Positions 18,304 through 27,168 of a stretch of DNA of 64,000 nucleotides are shown here, piece after piece. The stretch is taken from contig CANJPU010000011.1 of NCBI GenBank assembly GCA_947476285.1, positions 24,453 to 88,452 of the forward strand, in the 5' to 3' direction. The notes beneath the pieces were generated by a model. The model had not been told where the DNA came from and searched no databases. It saw only the letters and a program-made list of their open reading frames with translations. The stretch's first letter is position 1. Each line of letters starts with the position of its first letter. The stretch is from Comamonadaceae bacterium. GTDB lineage: Bacteria > Pseudomonadota > Gammaproteobacteria > Burkholderiales > Burkholderiaceae_C. Made by a program: the position numbers and the translations under genes.

Positions 18304-19122
18304 CTACAGCCGCGCCCGCAGAAAGCGCAGCAACGCGGGGGCCAGCACCGCGCTGTTGCTATGCGGCTCGTCAAGCGCATCGCCGATCCAGAAATGCGCG
18401 GCTCCGGGAATGATCAGTTCCCTCGCAAAGTGCCCTGCCTGGCGCAAGGCCTGCAGAAACACCGCCGACTGCGCCTGACCATCCACGGTGGTGTCCGCAT
18501 CGCCCCAGGCCAGCAGAAACGACACGGCGTTGCTGCGCGCACTGACATACGAGAGCGGGGACGCGTCAAAATACGCCCGCCTGTCGTCCAGAAGGCTCAC
18601 GCCCAGCAAGCGCTGGCAGATCGGGTCGCGCGGCCTGGCCACCAGATCGTGTTGCCACTGGCGCACCAGATCAAAGATGCCATAGACGCAGACCACGGCT
18701 TTCACATCGGCCGATACCTGCGCGCCAGATGCGTCCCAGCGCGGCCCAGCCAGCGCCGCCAGGCTCACCAGATGTGCGCCGGAAGAATCACCCATCAGCG
18801 CGATGCGATCAGAGTCCACGCTCAATTCTTCTGCATTTGCCCTCACATGGCGCACCGCAGATTGCACATCCTTGATGGCCGTTGGAAATCCAGGGTGTTG
18901 ATCAGTGGACAGACGATGCGTCACGGCCAGCACGACGTAGCCGTGGCTTGCGAGCCACGGCCCCCAGTGGCGGTAGTAGTCCAGGTTGTTGCGCTGCCAG
19001 CCTCCACCATGCACTGCCACCAGCGCAGGGTATTGGCCGGCCTGAGTCGGGGCATACAGCCGCGCCTGCAGGTGCTGGCCGTCTTCAGTCGCAACGGTGA
19101 TGTCGGCCAATGAGGTGTCCAA
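18304..19122 (-). CDS. Alpha/beta hydrolase (HSL/carboxylesterase-like)
   Basis: This 272-residue cytosolic hydrolase has the HGGGW oxyanion-hole motif near residue 38, the nucleophile elbow GDSSGAH near residue 113, an acid in WGDADTTVD near residue 205 and the catalytic His in PGAAHFW near 240. These are features of the hormone-sensitive-lipase/kynurenine-formamidase group of esterases and amidases. The start appears to be TTG at 19122, 13 bases after the upstream Bug stop, without a strong ribosome binding site, so the start is uncertain. It sits between two Bug genes. Confidence 0.87.
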   Translation of the reverse strand: MDTSLADITVATEDGQHLQARLYAPTQAGQYPALVAVHGGGWQRNNLDYYRHWGPWLASHGYVVLAVTHRLSTDQHPGFPTAIKDVQSAVRHVRANAEELSVDSDRIALMGDSSGAHLVSLAALAGPRWDASGAQVSADVKAVVCVYGIFDLVRQWQHDLVARPRDPICQRLLGVSLLDDRRAYFDASPLSYVSARSNAVSFLLAWGDADTTVDGQAQSAVFLQALRQAGHFARELIIPGAAHFWIGDALDEPHSNSAVLAPALLRFLRARL

Positions 19123-19135
19123 AGATGTGGGCAGA

Positions 19136-20113
19136 TCAGTCGGCCTTGATGTTGTTGGCTCTGGCCACTCCGCTCCACAGTCGGATCTCAGATGACACTG
19201 TGTTGGCCAGCTCCTCGGAGGTGCCGCCCTCGGGCGTGACGCTCATGCCAGCCATGCGAGCTTGAATGTCAGGCATGCGTGCCATGCGCGCCACCTCGGT
19301 CTGCAAACGCCGCACGATGGCCGCTGGCGTGCCCGCAGGCGCGAACAGGCCGATCCAGATCTTCATCTCCAGGTCCAGACCTTCTTCCTTGAGCGTGGGC
19401 ACATCTGGAAAAGCCGCATCGCGCGTACCGCTGGTAATGGCCAATGCACGAACCCGACCGCCTTTGACCAGAGAAGCTGCTGTCAATGTGTCGGCAAGGT
19501 ACATGGACACATCGCCCGCTACCACGGCGTTATTGGCATCGGCCCCGCCCTTGTAGGGAATGTGCTGGCCCTGTATGCCCAGCCGGTTCTTGAGCAGCTC
19601 GGTGGCCAACTGGATGGAAGCGGCTGCTGAGGCGTAGTTGGACTTGTCTGGATTGGCCTTGGCATAGGAGACCAGCTCTTTGATGGACTTGCTCGGCCCG
19701 TTGGGCGGAACAATGAGCATCAGAGGATAAGAGCAGACCATGGACACCGGCGCGAGTTCCTTCTCGGGCGCGTAGGGCAGGCGTGAATAGATCGCCGCGT
19801 TGTACACCACCGCGCCACTGGTGGCCACCAGCAGGGTGTAGCCATCTGGCGGCGCCTTGGCCACATAGTTGGTGCCAATGATGGCCGCCACACCTGGCCG
19901 GTTTTCCACAACGAAAGGCTGACCCAGGGCCACAGACAACTTCTCGGCCACCATGCGCGCGGTCAGGTCGCTGCTGCCGCCGGGCGAGAAGGGCACCACA
20001 ATTCGCACCGGCTTGTTCGGATAGTTGCCCGCGTCCTGCGCCACAACGCCCGCCCCAAGAAGCGACAAGGCAGCGCAAAGCGCCACACCACACACAATCT
20101 TCAAGCGGCTCAT
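19136..20113 (-). CDS. Bug/TctC-family periplasmic solute receptor
   Basis: The 325-residue precursor has a signal peptide of about 25 residues (MSRLKIVCGVALCAALSLLG, cleaved near VVAQ) and family motifs VRIVVPFSPGGSSDLTARMVA and FVVENRPGVAAIIGTNYV. It diverges from the N-acyl-D-amino-acid deacylase gene across 133 bases containing a clear dyad, so shared control is likely. Downstream are the esterase-like hydrolase and a second Bug gene in the same direction. Confidence 0.93.
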   Translation of the reverse strand: MSRLKIVCGVALCAALSLLGAGVVAQDAGNYPNKPVRIVVPFSPGGSSDLTARMVAEKLSVALGQPFVVENRPGVAAIIGTNYVAKAPPDGYTLLVATSGAVVYNAAIYSRLPYAPEKELAPVSMVCSYPLMLIVPPNGPSKSIKELVSYAKANPDKSNYASAAASIQLATELLKNRLGIQGQHIPYKGGADANNAVVAGDVSMYLADTLTAASLVKGGRVRALAITSGTRDAAFPDVPTLKEEGLDLEMKIWIGLFAPAGTPAAIVRRLQTEVARMARMPDIQARMAGMSVTPEGGTSEELANTVSSEIRLWSGVARANNIKAD

Positions 20114-20193
20114 GATGTCCTTGTTTATGGAAGGTTCGGTGAACGGACTTTATGATGTACCAAGACGGCGATCCATTACCATTTTTTGAGGAA

Positions 20194-20215
20194 TTCAATA
20201 TCATTTTGATATGAA
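20194..20215. promoter_or_regulatory. Candidate operator dyad between divergent Bug and deacylase genes
   Basis: The sequence ATATCA-TTT-TGATAT (20198-20212) is a perfect 6-bp inverted repeat, extended by TTC and GAA arms with a single extra base. It lies 32 bases upstream of the deacylase ATG in the divergent region. This is the size and symmetry of a regulator binding site; a LysR gene lies at the far end of the deacylase gene. Binding is not shown. Confidence 0.4.
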
Positions 20216-20246
20216 CTACCCGCTCGCCTGGCAATGAGCTTACTGC

Positions 20247-21698
20247 ATGCACGGTTTTTTTGATGTCCTGATCCGTCACGGCACCGTCGTGGACGGCACC
20301 GGCGCGCCCCGGTTTTCTGGCGATGTGGGCGTGCGCGGTGAGCGCATCGCTGCCGTGGGCGACCTGAGCGCGTCTGACGCCAGCCGCATCATTGATGCAA
20401 CCGGTCTGGCGGTGGCACCGGGCTTCATCGATTCACACACACACGATGACCGACTGTTGCTGAGCGCGCCCTCCATGGAGCCCAAAGTCAGCCAGGGCGT
20501 GACCACCATCATTGGCGGCAATTGCGGTGTGTCGCTTGCGCCCATGCCCGATGGCATGCGCGCGCCGGTCATTGCACCGCTCAATTTGCTCGATGCCCAA
20601 GGAGGCTGGTTTCGATTCCGCAGTTTTGCGCAGTACCTTGACACACTGCGCGCTCAGCCGGCTGCCACCAATTGCGCCATGCTGGTGGGCCACATGACGC
20701 TGCGCATCGCCACCATGAAAGACCTGGAGCGCGCTGCCAACGCGCAGGAAATTTTGGCGATGCAGCTCATGGTCGATGAAGCGCTCGATGCAGGCGCGAT
20801 TGGCGTGTCCACCGGTCTTTTCTATGAACCCGCAGCCGCCGCCACCACCGAAGAAGTCATACAGGTTTGCCGCACCCTGGGCCGGCGTGGCGCGCTTTAC
20901 TGCACCCACATGCGCGATGAAGGAGACGGCGTGATGCAGTCGCTGGAAGAAACCTTTCGTATCGGGCGCGAAACCGGAGCCAAAGTGGTGGTGTCGCATC
21001 ACAAGGTGGTGGGCAGGGCAAACCATGGGCGCTCGCGCCAGACACTCGATTTCATCTCAGGGCAGATGAAGATGCAGCCGATCTGCCTGGACTGTTATCC
21101 CTATGCCGCATCGTCCACCGTGCTGTCGGCGCAGCGCGCAGCCATTGCTTCGCGCGTCACGGTGACCTGGTCCGAAGCCATGCCCGAATACGCGGGCATG
21201 GATCTGGCCGACATCGCCACGCGCATGGGCGTGGCCACTGACGAAGCGATCCGAAGGCTGCTGCCCGCCGGCGCGGTGTATCACTCGATGGATGAGTCGG
21301 ATGTGCAGCGCATCCTGGCCTTCGGCCCAACCATGATCGGCTCGGACGGCCTGCCGCACGATCAAGTACCGCACCCGCGGCTGTGGGGAAGTTTCGCCCG
21401 CGTGCTGGGCCACTACAGCCGCAGCCTGGGCCTGTTCAGCCTGGAGACGGCGGTGCACAAGATGACGGGCCTCACAGCGGCCAACTTCGGCCTGGCCGAT
21501 CGTGGCTTGATTGCGCCTGGCGCGTATGCCGACATCGCGATTTTCGATCCCGCAACGATTGACGAGGGCGCAACCTTTGAGAAGCCCGTTGCGCCTGCGC
21601 TGGGCATGCACAGCGTGCTGGTCAATGGCGAGCCGGTGTGGGAGCACGGACGCGCCAGCGGCGCCCGGCCTGGCCGTGTCTTAGCGCGTAGTAGCTAG
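20247..21698 (+). CDS. N-acyl-D-amino-acid deacylase (amidohydrolase)
   Basis: This 483-residue metal-dependent amidohydrolase has the D-aminoacylase signatures: GTVVDGTGAPRFSGDVGVRGERIAAVG at the N-terminus, the metal motif GFIDSHTHDD near residue 62, TTIIGGNCGVSLAP near 90, TGLFYEP near 190, CTHMRDEG near 217, the HHKV segment near 250 and SDGLPHD near 368. It hydrolyses N-acyl-D-amino acids or similar N-acyl/carbamoyl compounds. Its 3' end overlaps the convergent LysR gene by 18 bases. The neighbouring Bug receptor may deliver its substrate. Confidence 0.9.
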   Translation: MHGFFDVLIRHGTVVDGTGAPRFSGDVGVRGERIAAVGDLSASDASRIIDATGLAVAPGFIDSHTHDDRLLLSAPSMEPKVSQGVTTIIGGNCGVSLAPMPDGMRAPVIAPLNLLDAQGGWFRFRSFAQYLDTLRAQPAATNCAMLVGHMTLRIATMKDLERAANAQEILAMQLMVDEALDAGAIGVSTGLFYEPAAAATTEEVIQVCRTLGRRGALYCTHMRDEGDGVMQSLEETFRIGRETGAKVVVSHHKVVGRANHGRSRQTLDFISGQMKMQPICLDCYPYAASSTVLSAQRAAIASRVTVTWSEAMPEYAGMDLADIATRMGVATDEAIRRLLPAGAVYHSMDESDVQRILAFGPTMIGSDGLPHDQVPHPRLWGSFARVLGHYSRSLGLFSLETAVHKMTGLTAANFGLADRGLIAPGAYADIAIFDPATIDEGATFEKPVAPALGMHSVLVNGEPVWEHGRASGARPGRVLARSS

Positions 21699-22610
21699 CT
21701 TGGCATTGGGCCAGCGGCCGCCCTCCACTTCCTGCTTCACCACTTCATGCAGGATGTCGATCAAGAGTTCGCTGGCGCGCGACACCGGCCGTATGGATGA
21801 GCGCGCCAAGACCCGGCGCAGTTGCAGGCCCTCAATTGGCACCGCCGCCAGCCTGCCTGTGGCGATCTCGCGCAGCACCGCGCCGGCAAAATGCGCGGTC
21901 AGGCCGATGCCGTCCGAGACCAGCCGCTTGGCGACCTGAACACTCTCGACTTCCACCATCACGTTCAGGTTCACGCCCGCGCGCGCTGCGGCGGCCTCCA
22001 CCTCCAGGCGCACGCCTGATTTGGGCAAGCCCGTCAGCACCATGGGCAGGCCGTCCAGATGCTTGATGCGGATTTTGCGCGCGGCCGGCATGTCCACGGG
22101 CCGCCCGATCAGGCAGATGCTCTCGGCCAGCAATGGCGTGAGGGTGACCTCCGAGCCTGACACTGGCTGGTTGAGGATGGCAAGATCGACGCCGCCTTGC
22201 AGCAGCATGTCATGGAGCGACGGAACGAAGCCCTCCAGAATCTTTAGCCGTACCTGCGGATACTTCACCCGCAATGCCCGGGTGAGTGGCACCGCCAGCA
22301 TCTGCGCCAGGCCGGGCGACAAGCCCAGCGCCACAGGCCCCTGCGGCCGCTTCTGGCGTGCCACCATGTCGTGACGCAACTGCTCCACATAGCGCAACAG
22401 GTAGTTTGTGCGCTCCTGCAGGAACAGTGCTTCCTCAGTGGGTGTGGCGCCGCGTGCATGGCGCTCGAACAGGCGCACGCCCAGCTCTTCCTCCAGCAGC
22501 CGAATCTGCCGGCTGAGCGCGGGCTGGGCCACATGCAGTACGCTGGAAGCGCGCCCAAAATGCTGCTGGTCAGCCAGGACGGTGAAATACCGAAGTTGTC
22601 TCAGGTCCAT
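21681..22610 (-). CDS. LysR-family transcriptional regulator
   Basis: The 309-residue regulator starts MDLRQLRYFTVLADQQHFGRASSVLHVAQPALSR (given in part), the standard LysR winged helix-turn-helix, with LGVRLFERHARGATPTEEA following. The effector domain runs to the C-terminus. The frame is open further upstream, but the methionine at 22610 matches the family start. It is divergent from the cupin/Bug/TauD/aspartate dehydrogenase operon and is its most likely regulator; it overlaps the deacylase gene tail by 18 bases. Confidence 0.93.
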   Translation of the reverse strand: MDLRQLRYFTVLADQQHFGRASSVLHVAQPALSRQIRLLEEELGVRLFERHARGATPTEEALFLQERTNYLLRYVEQLRHDMVARQKRPQGPVALGLSPGLAQMLAVPLTRALRVKYPQVRLKILEGFVPSLHDMLLQGGVDLAILNQPVSGSEVTLTPLLAESICLIGRPVDMPAARKIRIKHLDGLPMVLTGLPKSGVRLEVEAAAARAGVNLNVMVEVESVQVAKRLVSDGIGLTAHFAGAVLREIATGRLAAVPIEGLQLRRVLARSSIRPVSRASELLIDILHEVVKQEVEGGRWPNAKLATTR

Positions 22611-22635
22611 CGGATGGCTCCATACAAGAATGTTA

Positions 22636-22648
22636 TCGAGCTGCTCGA
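22636..22648. promoter_or_regulatory. Perfect 13-bp palindrome in the LysR/cupin divergent region
   Basis: TCGAGC-T-GCTCGA is a perfect palindrome 26 bases upstream of the LysR start, embedded in TTATC ... GATAA outer arms (22633-22657). Position and symmetry fit an autoregulatory LysR site, with the divergent cupin operon beginning at 22759. Confidence 0.4.
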
Positions 22649-22758
22649 AAAATGATAATGGATGCCACGCATCATGCCCTCTATAGTGAAACACCACACT
22701 AGCTGGAAGCGCCTGGCGCGCCGGCTGATCCCATTTCCAGATCAACACACAAGGCCCG

Positions 22759-23301
22759 ATGACCATGGACATTTCCGCTGAAAAAATGGAGAGCACCCGA
22801 ATTGCCCGGTGGGGGAAGATCAAACCCTACGAGAACACCTTCGTTGAGAGCAAGATACCCGGCTTCGAGAAGCGCCTGTACAAGCTGATCAACCGTGGCG
22901 TGTTGGAGAACAAAGGGGTTGAGCCCGCCATCGAAGGAGAGCACCGTTTCAGCGTCTCACTGATCGAGATTCCAGCCGGCCAGGGCGCAAACCTGCATGC
23001 CCACGCCACCGAGGAAGTGTTCTTTCCCCTCAATGGCAGCCTGATCGTGACCTGGGGTGACAACGGCGAACACACCACCACCTTGAACCAGTGGGATTGT
23101 TTCTCGGTGCCGATCGGCCTGATGCGGGGTTTTCGCAATCCAAACGATCACACGGTGGTGGTCTATTCGGTCGTAGGCGGCACCGACAAGGAAGTCGGCC
23201 GCATCAATTGGCATCCAGACGTGCTGCGTCTGGCCGAAGCCACTGGCTTCAAACTTGACTCAGCCGGCTACATCATGGATGCAGCCAAAGATAAGCCATG
23301 A
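22759..23301 (+). CDS. Cupin-domain protein
   Basis: This 180-residue protein has one cupin barrel with motif 1 in GQGANLHAHATEEVFFPLNG (the two His, the Glu and the final Gly in place near residues 75-94) and a weaker motif 2 around GLMRGFRNPNDHTVVVYS near 120-137. Such small cupins are dioxygenases, isomerases or sensors of small carboxylates. It overlaps the Bug gene downstream by 4 bases and is first in an operon with Bug, TauD-type dioxygenase and aspartate dehydrogenase genes. Confidence 0.88.
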   Translation: MTMDISAEKMESTRIARWGKIKPYENTFVESKIPGFEKRLYKLINRGVLENKGVEPAIEGEHRFSVSLIEIPAGQGANLHAHATEEVFFPLNGSLIVTWGDNGEHTTTLNQWDCFSVPIGLMRGFRNPNDHTVVVYSVVGGTDKEVGRINWHPDVLRLAEATGFKLDSAGYIMDAAKDKP

Positions 23302-24275
23302 AGCGCAAGACCTTTCTTCGATACGCGGGTGCCTCCATGGTGCTGGGGCCGTGGGTTGCACCAGCGATGGCGCAGGAGTATCCCTCGCGGCCAATCAAGA
23401 TCATCCTGGGCTTTGCACCGGGCGGAAGCTCTGACCAGTTCACCCGCGATCTGGCGCAGCGCCTGACCGAGCGCCTGGGCCAGCCAGTGGTGGTGGAAAA
23501 CCGCCCCGGCGCGGCCACCACCATTGCCACCACCGCCTTGTACAACGCGGCGCCAGATGGCTACACGATCAGCGTGGTCAGCAGCCATTTTGCTGCCACG
23601 CCCAAGCTCTATCCCGCGCTGACCTATGACGTGAACACCGGATTCACCCACATTGGTCTGCAGGTGATCGTGCCCGCGCTGGTGGTGGTCAGCCCGGAGC
23701 TCAAGGTCAATACATTGCAGGAACTGGTGGCCTTGTGCAAAGCCAAGCCCGGCGCCCTGTCGTATGGTTCCACCGGCACCGGCGGCGTGGTGCATCTGGC
23801 TACCGAGCGTTTCAAGGCGGCTGCGGGCATCGACGTGGTGCACGTGCCCTACAAGAGCGACTTCGACGCGCTGCTGTCGGTGATGCGGCGCGACGTGGCG
23901 TTTCAGTTCGGTGCGCCGTCGACCTGCCTGCCGCACATTCGCGCCGGTAACCTCAAGCCGCTGGCATGGAGCAGCCAGCAGCGCAGCTCGGCCTTGCCCG
24001 ATGTGCCCACCATTGCAGAGTCTGGCTATCCGGGCTTTTCCTCTTCGGCCTGGTTTGGCATGATTGGCCCGGCCAAGATGCCAAAGCCCATCGTGGACCG
24101 GCTCTCGCGCGAAGTGATGCAAATCATGGCGCTGCCCGCCATGGCCAACAAGATCAGGTCGCAGGGTATGGACCCAGTGGCTGACAGCACGCCCGAGAAA
24201 TTTTCGAGCTTCGTCAAGCTGGAAGCCGAGAAATGGGGCGCGGTGATCGTGGCCACCGGTGTCAAGGCCGATTGA
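23298..24275 (+). CDS. Bug/TctC-family periplasmic solute receptor
   Basis: The 325-residue precursor starts MKRKTFLRYAGASMVLGPWV with cleavage near PAMAQ, then shows IKIILGFAPGGSSDQFTRDLA and VVVENRPGAATTIATTA. It starts by a 4-base overlap with the cupin gene and is followed by the TauD-type dioxygenase, whose preferred start lies 16 bases downstream. It probably captures the substrate degraded by the operon. Confidence 0.93.
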   Translation: MKRKTFLRYAGASMVLGPWVAPAMAQEYPSRPIKIILGFAPGGSSDQFTRDLAQRLTERLGQPVVVENRPGAATTIATTALYNAAPDGYTISVVSSHFAATPKLYPALTYDVNTGFTHIGLQVIVPALVVVSPELKVNTLQELVALCKAKPGALSYGSTGTGGVVHLATERFKAAAGIDVVHVPYKSDFDALLSVMRRDVAFQFGAPSTCLPHIRAGNLKPLAWSSQQRSSALPDVPTIAESGYPGFSSSAWFGMIGPAKMPKPIVDRLSREVMQIMALPAMANKIRSQGMDPVADSTPEKFSSFVKLEAEKWGAVIVATGVKAD

Positions 24276-24291
24276 CCAGGAGATGCAGGCC

Positions 24292-25149
24292 ATGGGTTTG
24301 GGTTTACGCAGAATAGGCAAGACATTCGTTGCGCAGGCAACGGGTTACGATCTGCGCCAGCCGCTCACACCTACCCAGGTGGCCGAGGTGGAAGCCGCCC
24401 TGGCCGAGCACGGCGTGCTGGTTTTTGGCGGCCAGCCGCTTGATGAGACCCAGCAGTACGCTTTCATCAAGTCTTTCGGGCCCACCACGGTGGCAACCCT
24501 CAAGGAAATCGCCGGCAACAATCAGAATTTTTTCGATGTGGGTACGGTAGATGATGAGGGCAAGCCCATCGCCGGCGACAGCGTCAAGGGCGAGTACCTG
24601 CGGGCCAACCGCCTTTGGCACACCGATGGCTCATTTAACCAGCCGCCCATTCGCCTGACAGCTCTGCTGGCCCGCGAGTTGCCGCCGGTGCCGCCACCTA
24701 CAGAGTACGCCGACATGCGCGCGGCATGGGACGCACTGCCCGCAAGCCGGCAAGCGCAGCTTGAGCATCTGATGGTCGAGCACAGCGTGCTGCGTTCGCG
24801 CGAGCAGACCGGCATGACCGCAGAGAAATTCACCTCCGACACGCTGCAAACGCGCAAGCCAGTGAGTCATCCTCTGGTGCGCACGCATCCGGCCAATGGG
24901 CGCAAATCGCTGTACTTGGCATCGCATGCGTCGCACATCATTGGTTGGCCGCTGGAGAAGGGCCGCGCCCTGGTCGAGGAGTTGATCGCGTTCGCCACGC
25001 AGGAGCGGTTCGTGTATTCGCATCCCTGGCAAGTGCATGAGCTTGTGATGTGGGACGACCGCTGGACCATGCACCGTGCAACTGCGTATGACGGCCCGCA
25101 CCCGCGCAAGATGCGCCAGTGCAGTGTGCGCGAGCTCGAACCAGTCTGA
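24292..25149 (+). CDS. TauD/TfdA-family Fe(II)/2-oxoglutarate dioxygenase
   Basis: This 285-residue enzyme should hydroxylate a small organic acid using Fe(II), oxygen and 2-oxoglutarate. The iron ligands are visible as the HTD motif in RLWHTDGSFNQPP near residue 107 and the distal His in WDDRWTMHRATAYDG near 262, with the 2-oxoglutarate Arg near the C-terminus (PRKMRQCSV). The ATG at 24292 is preferred because a GGAG site lies 9 bases upstream. It follows the Bug gene and precedes aspartate dehydrogenase, suggesting oxidation of a nitrogen- or ether-containing carboxylate, which is an inference. Confidence 0.9.
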   Translation: MGLGLRRIGKTFVAQATGYDLRQPLTPTQVAEVEAALAEHGVLVFGGQPLDETQQYAFIKSFGPTTVATLKEIAGNNQNFFDVGTVDDEGKPIAGDSVKGEYLRANRLWHTDGSFNQPPIRLTALLARELPPVPPPTEYADMRAAWDALPASRQAQLEHLMVEHSVLRSREQTGMTAEKFTSDTLQTRKPVSHPLVRTHPANGRKSLYLASHASHIIGWPLEKGRALVEELIAFATQERFVYSHPWQVHELVMWDDRWTMHRATAYDGPHPRKMRQCSVRELEPV

Positions 25150-25168
25150 AGGAACTACGTCGCCAGCC

Positions 25169-25969
25169 ATGCTCCAGCTCGCCCTCATCGGATGCGGGGC
25201 CGTGAGCACCGCCATACTGGAGCTGTTGCGCAACGATCCGCACGTGAGGGTGGCCGCGCTGGTGGTACCTGAGGCCACCGTCGAAAAAGCCCGGCGTTAT
25301 GCGTCACGCGTCGCCCCCGATCTGCCGGTGGTGAGCGCCCTCCCCCGGCAAGGCATCGACTTCGTGCTGGAAGCCGCAAGCCACTCGGCCTTGCGCGAGC
25401 ACGTACTGCCCGCACTGACACGCGGCATCCCCTGTGTGATTGCATCGGTGGGCGCTTTGTCTGAGCCCGGCTTGGCTGAGCTTCTGGAGGCAGCGGCACG
25501 CGAAGGCGGCACGCGCATTCACATCATTGCCGGCGCGATAGGCGGCATCGATGCGCTGGCCGCTGCCAGCCTGGGCGGCCTGGACCATGTGCGCTACACC
25601 GGGCGTAAGCCGCCCAGGGCCTGGAAGGGCTCGCCCGCCGAGTCGCTGCTCGACCTGGACTCGCTGAACACCGCCACCGTGGTCTTCGAAGGCTCGGCAC
25701 GCGAGGCGAGCAAGCTCTATGCGAAGAATGCCAACGTCGCGGCCACCATCTCATTGGCCGGCCTGGGCCTGGACCGCACACAGGTGCTGCTCATTGCCGA
25801 CCCTGGCATTGACGAGAACATCCACATGCTGCAAGCCAGCGGTGCCTTTGGCAGCATGGAGCTGACCATGCGCAACAAGACCCTGGCAGCCAACCCCAAG
25901 ACATCGGCCTTGACTGTCTACAGCGCGGTGCGCGCGGTGCGCAATTGCGCGGCCACGCTTTGCATCTGA
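25169..25969 (+). CDS. nadX: L-aspartate dehydrogenase-like protein
   Basis: The 266-residue protein has an N-terminal Rossmann motif (LALIGCGAVSTAILELL), DFVLEAASHSALREHVLPAL, then the family-specific IIAGAIGGIDALAAASLGGLD and YTGRKPPRAWKGSPA, and a C-terminus with AVRAVRNCAATL. Length and motifs match the aspartate dehydrogenase family, which oxidises L-aspartate to iminoaspartate with NAD(P) or runs in reverse. Its place behind a TauD dioxygenase suggests that here it may act on an amine product of the operon rather than in NAD synthesis. The symbol follows family usage. Confidence 0.85.
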   Translation: MLQLALIGCGAVSTAILELLRNDPHVRVAALVVPEATVEKARRYASRVAPDLPVVSALPRQGIDFVLEAASHSALREHVLPALTRGIPCVIASVGALSEPGLAELLEAAAREGGTRIHIIAGAIGGIDALAAASLGGLDHVRYTGRKPPRAWKGSPAESLLDLDSLNTATVVFEGSAREASKLYAKNANVAATISLAGLGLDRTQVLLIADPGIDENIHMLQASGAFGSMELTMRNKTLAANPKTSALTVYSAVRAVRNCAATLCI

Positions 25970-25982
25970 GCTGTTTCTAGGC

Positions 25983-26948
25983 TCAGTCCACGCTGGCGCC
26001 GGAGGCCTTCACAACCCTGCCCCACTTCACAATGTCGGCCTTGAGCACGGCGGCGAATTCCTGGGGGTCGGTGAGGTAGGTTTCGGCGCCCTGTGCTGCG
26101 AACTTGTCCACGACGTCGCGGCCCTTGAGCACTTCATTCACATCTGCGTTGAGCTTGCGAATGATGTTGGCCGGCACCTTGGCCGGCGCGAACAGGCCGA
26201 ACCAGGGGTTGACGTCGAAGTCCTTGAAGCCGGCCTCAGCCACTGTGGGTATGCTGGCGAACGAAGCGGCACGCTTGGCGCTGGTGACAGCGATGGGGTG
26301 CAAGGTGGCGCTCTTGATGGCGCCCGACACCGATGGCAGGCTGGTGAAGACCAGGTCGATCTGACCGCCCATCAAGTCCTGCATGGCAGGAGCCGCGCCA
26401 CGGTAGGGCACATGCACCAGTTTCACCCCGGCGGCGGCATTGAACATCTCGCCTAGCAGATGATTGACCGAGCCATTGCCCGCGGACCCATAGGTCAGTG
26501 TGGACCGCTTGGCTGCAGCCACCACATCGGACACACTCTTGAGCGGCGAGGCGGCACGGCTCACCACCACGAAGGGCAAGGTTGCCAGGGTGGCCACCGG
26601 CGCAAAATCTTTCTCGGGGTCAAAGGGCAGCTTCTTGTACAGCGCCCCATTGATTGCATGCGTGCCCACATAGCTCATGAGCAAGGTGTAGCCATCGGCA
26701 GGTGCATTGACCACCACCTCCATCCCCACATTGCCGCCCGCACCGGCGCGGTTTTCAACTACCACCGGCTGGCCCCATTTCTCGCTGAGCTTTTGCGCAA
26801 CGATGCGCGCCAGCGCGTCCGATGCGCCGCCCGGTGTCTGCGGCACAAGTATCTTGACTGGCCGCGTTGGAAAGTCTTGGCTGAACGCCGCGCTTGCCAA
26901 GGCCGCCATGGTCAAGGCCATGAACCATTGGCGGATTCGTTTTTGCAT
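25983..26948 (-). CDS. Bug/TctC-family periplasmic solute receptor
   Basis: The 321-residue precursor starts MQKRIRQWFMALTMAALASA with cleavage near AAFSQ, then VKILVPQTPGGASDALARIVA and VVVENRAGAGGNVGMEV. The ATG at 26948 has a GAAGGAG site and is preferred over an upstream in-frame ATG. It converges on aspartate dehydrogenase with 13 bases between stops and is divergent from another Bug gene at 27169. Confidence 0.93.
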   Translation of the reverse strand: MQKRIRQWFMALTMAALASAAFSQDFPTRPVKILVPQTPGGASDALARIVAQKLSEKWGQPVVVENRAGAGGNVGMEVVVNAPADGYTLLMSYVGTHAINGALYKKLPFDPEKDFAPVATLATLPFVVVSRAASPLKSVSDVVAAAKRSTLTYGSAGNGSVNHLLGEMFNAAAGVKLVHVPYRGAAPAMQDLMGGQIDLVFTSLPSVSGAIKSATLHPIAVTSAKRAASFASIPTVAEAGFKDFDVNPWFGLFAPAKVPANIIRKLNADVNEVLKGRDVVDKFAAQGAETYLTDPQEFAAVLKADIVKWGRVVKASGASVD

Positions 26949-27003
26949 GTCTATCTCCTTCGTCTCTTTAGGCGAACACTTTAGGATTCTTGTGCAATGT
27001 GCG

Positions 27004-27031
27004 ATTTGCGCAAACGCAAGCATGCGCAAAT
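27004..27031. promoter_or_regulatory. Inverted repeat between two divergent Bug genes
   Basis: ATTTGCGC (27004-27011) and GCGCAAAT (27024-27031) form a perfect 8-bp inverted repeat with centres 20 bases apart, about two helical turns, followed by another TTGCGC. It lies in the 220-base divergent gap between the Bug genes at 26948 and 27169. This spacing suits a dimeric regulator contacting one DNA face; no regulator gene is adjacent. Confidence 0.45.
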
Positions 27032-27168
27032 TGCGCGCTAGGGGTTTACGTTAGCACGATACGGGCAGTGGCCCGTTGCGCTGGGTGACACTGTCACACT
27101 TGCGAAAGTGCAGCGCCTGCGATACCTTCAAGCGCCCACCCTGACTGCCCATGTAATTCAAGGAATCC

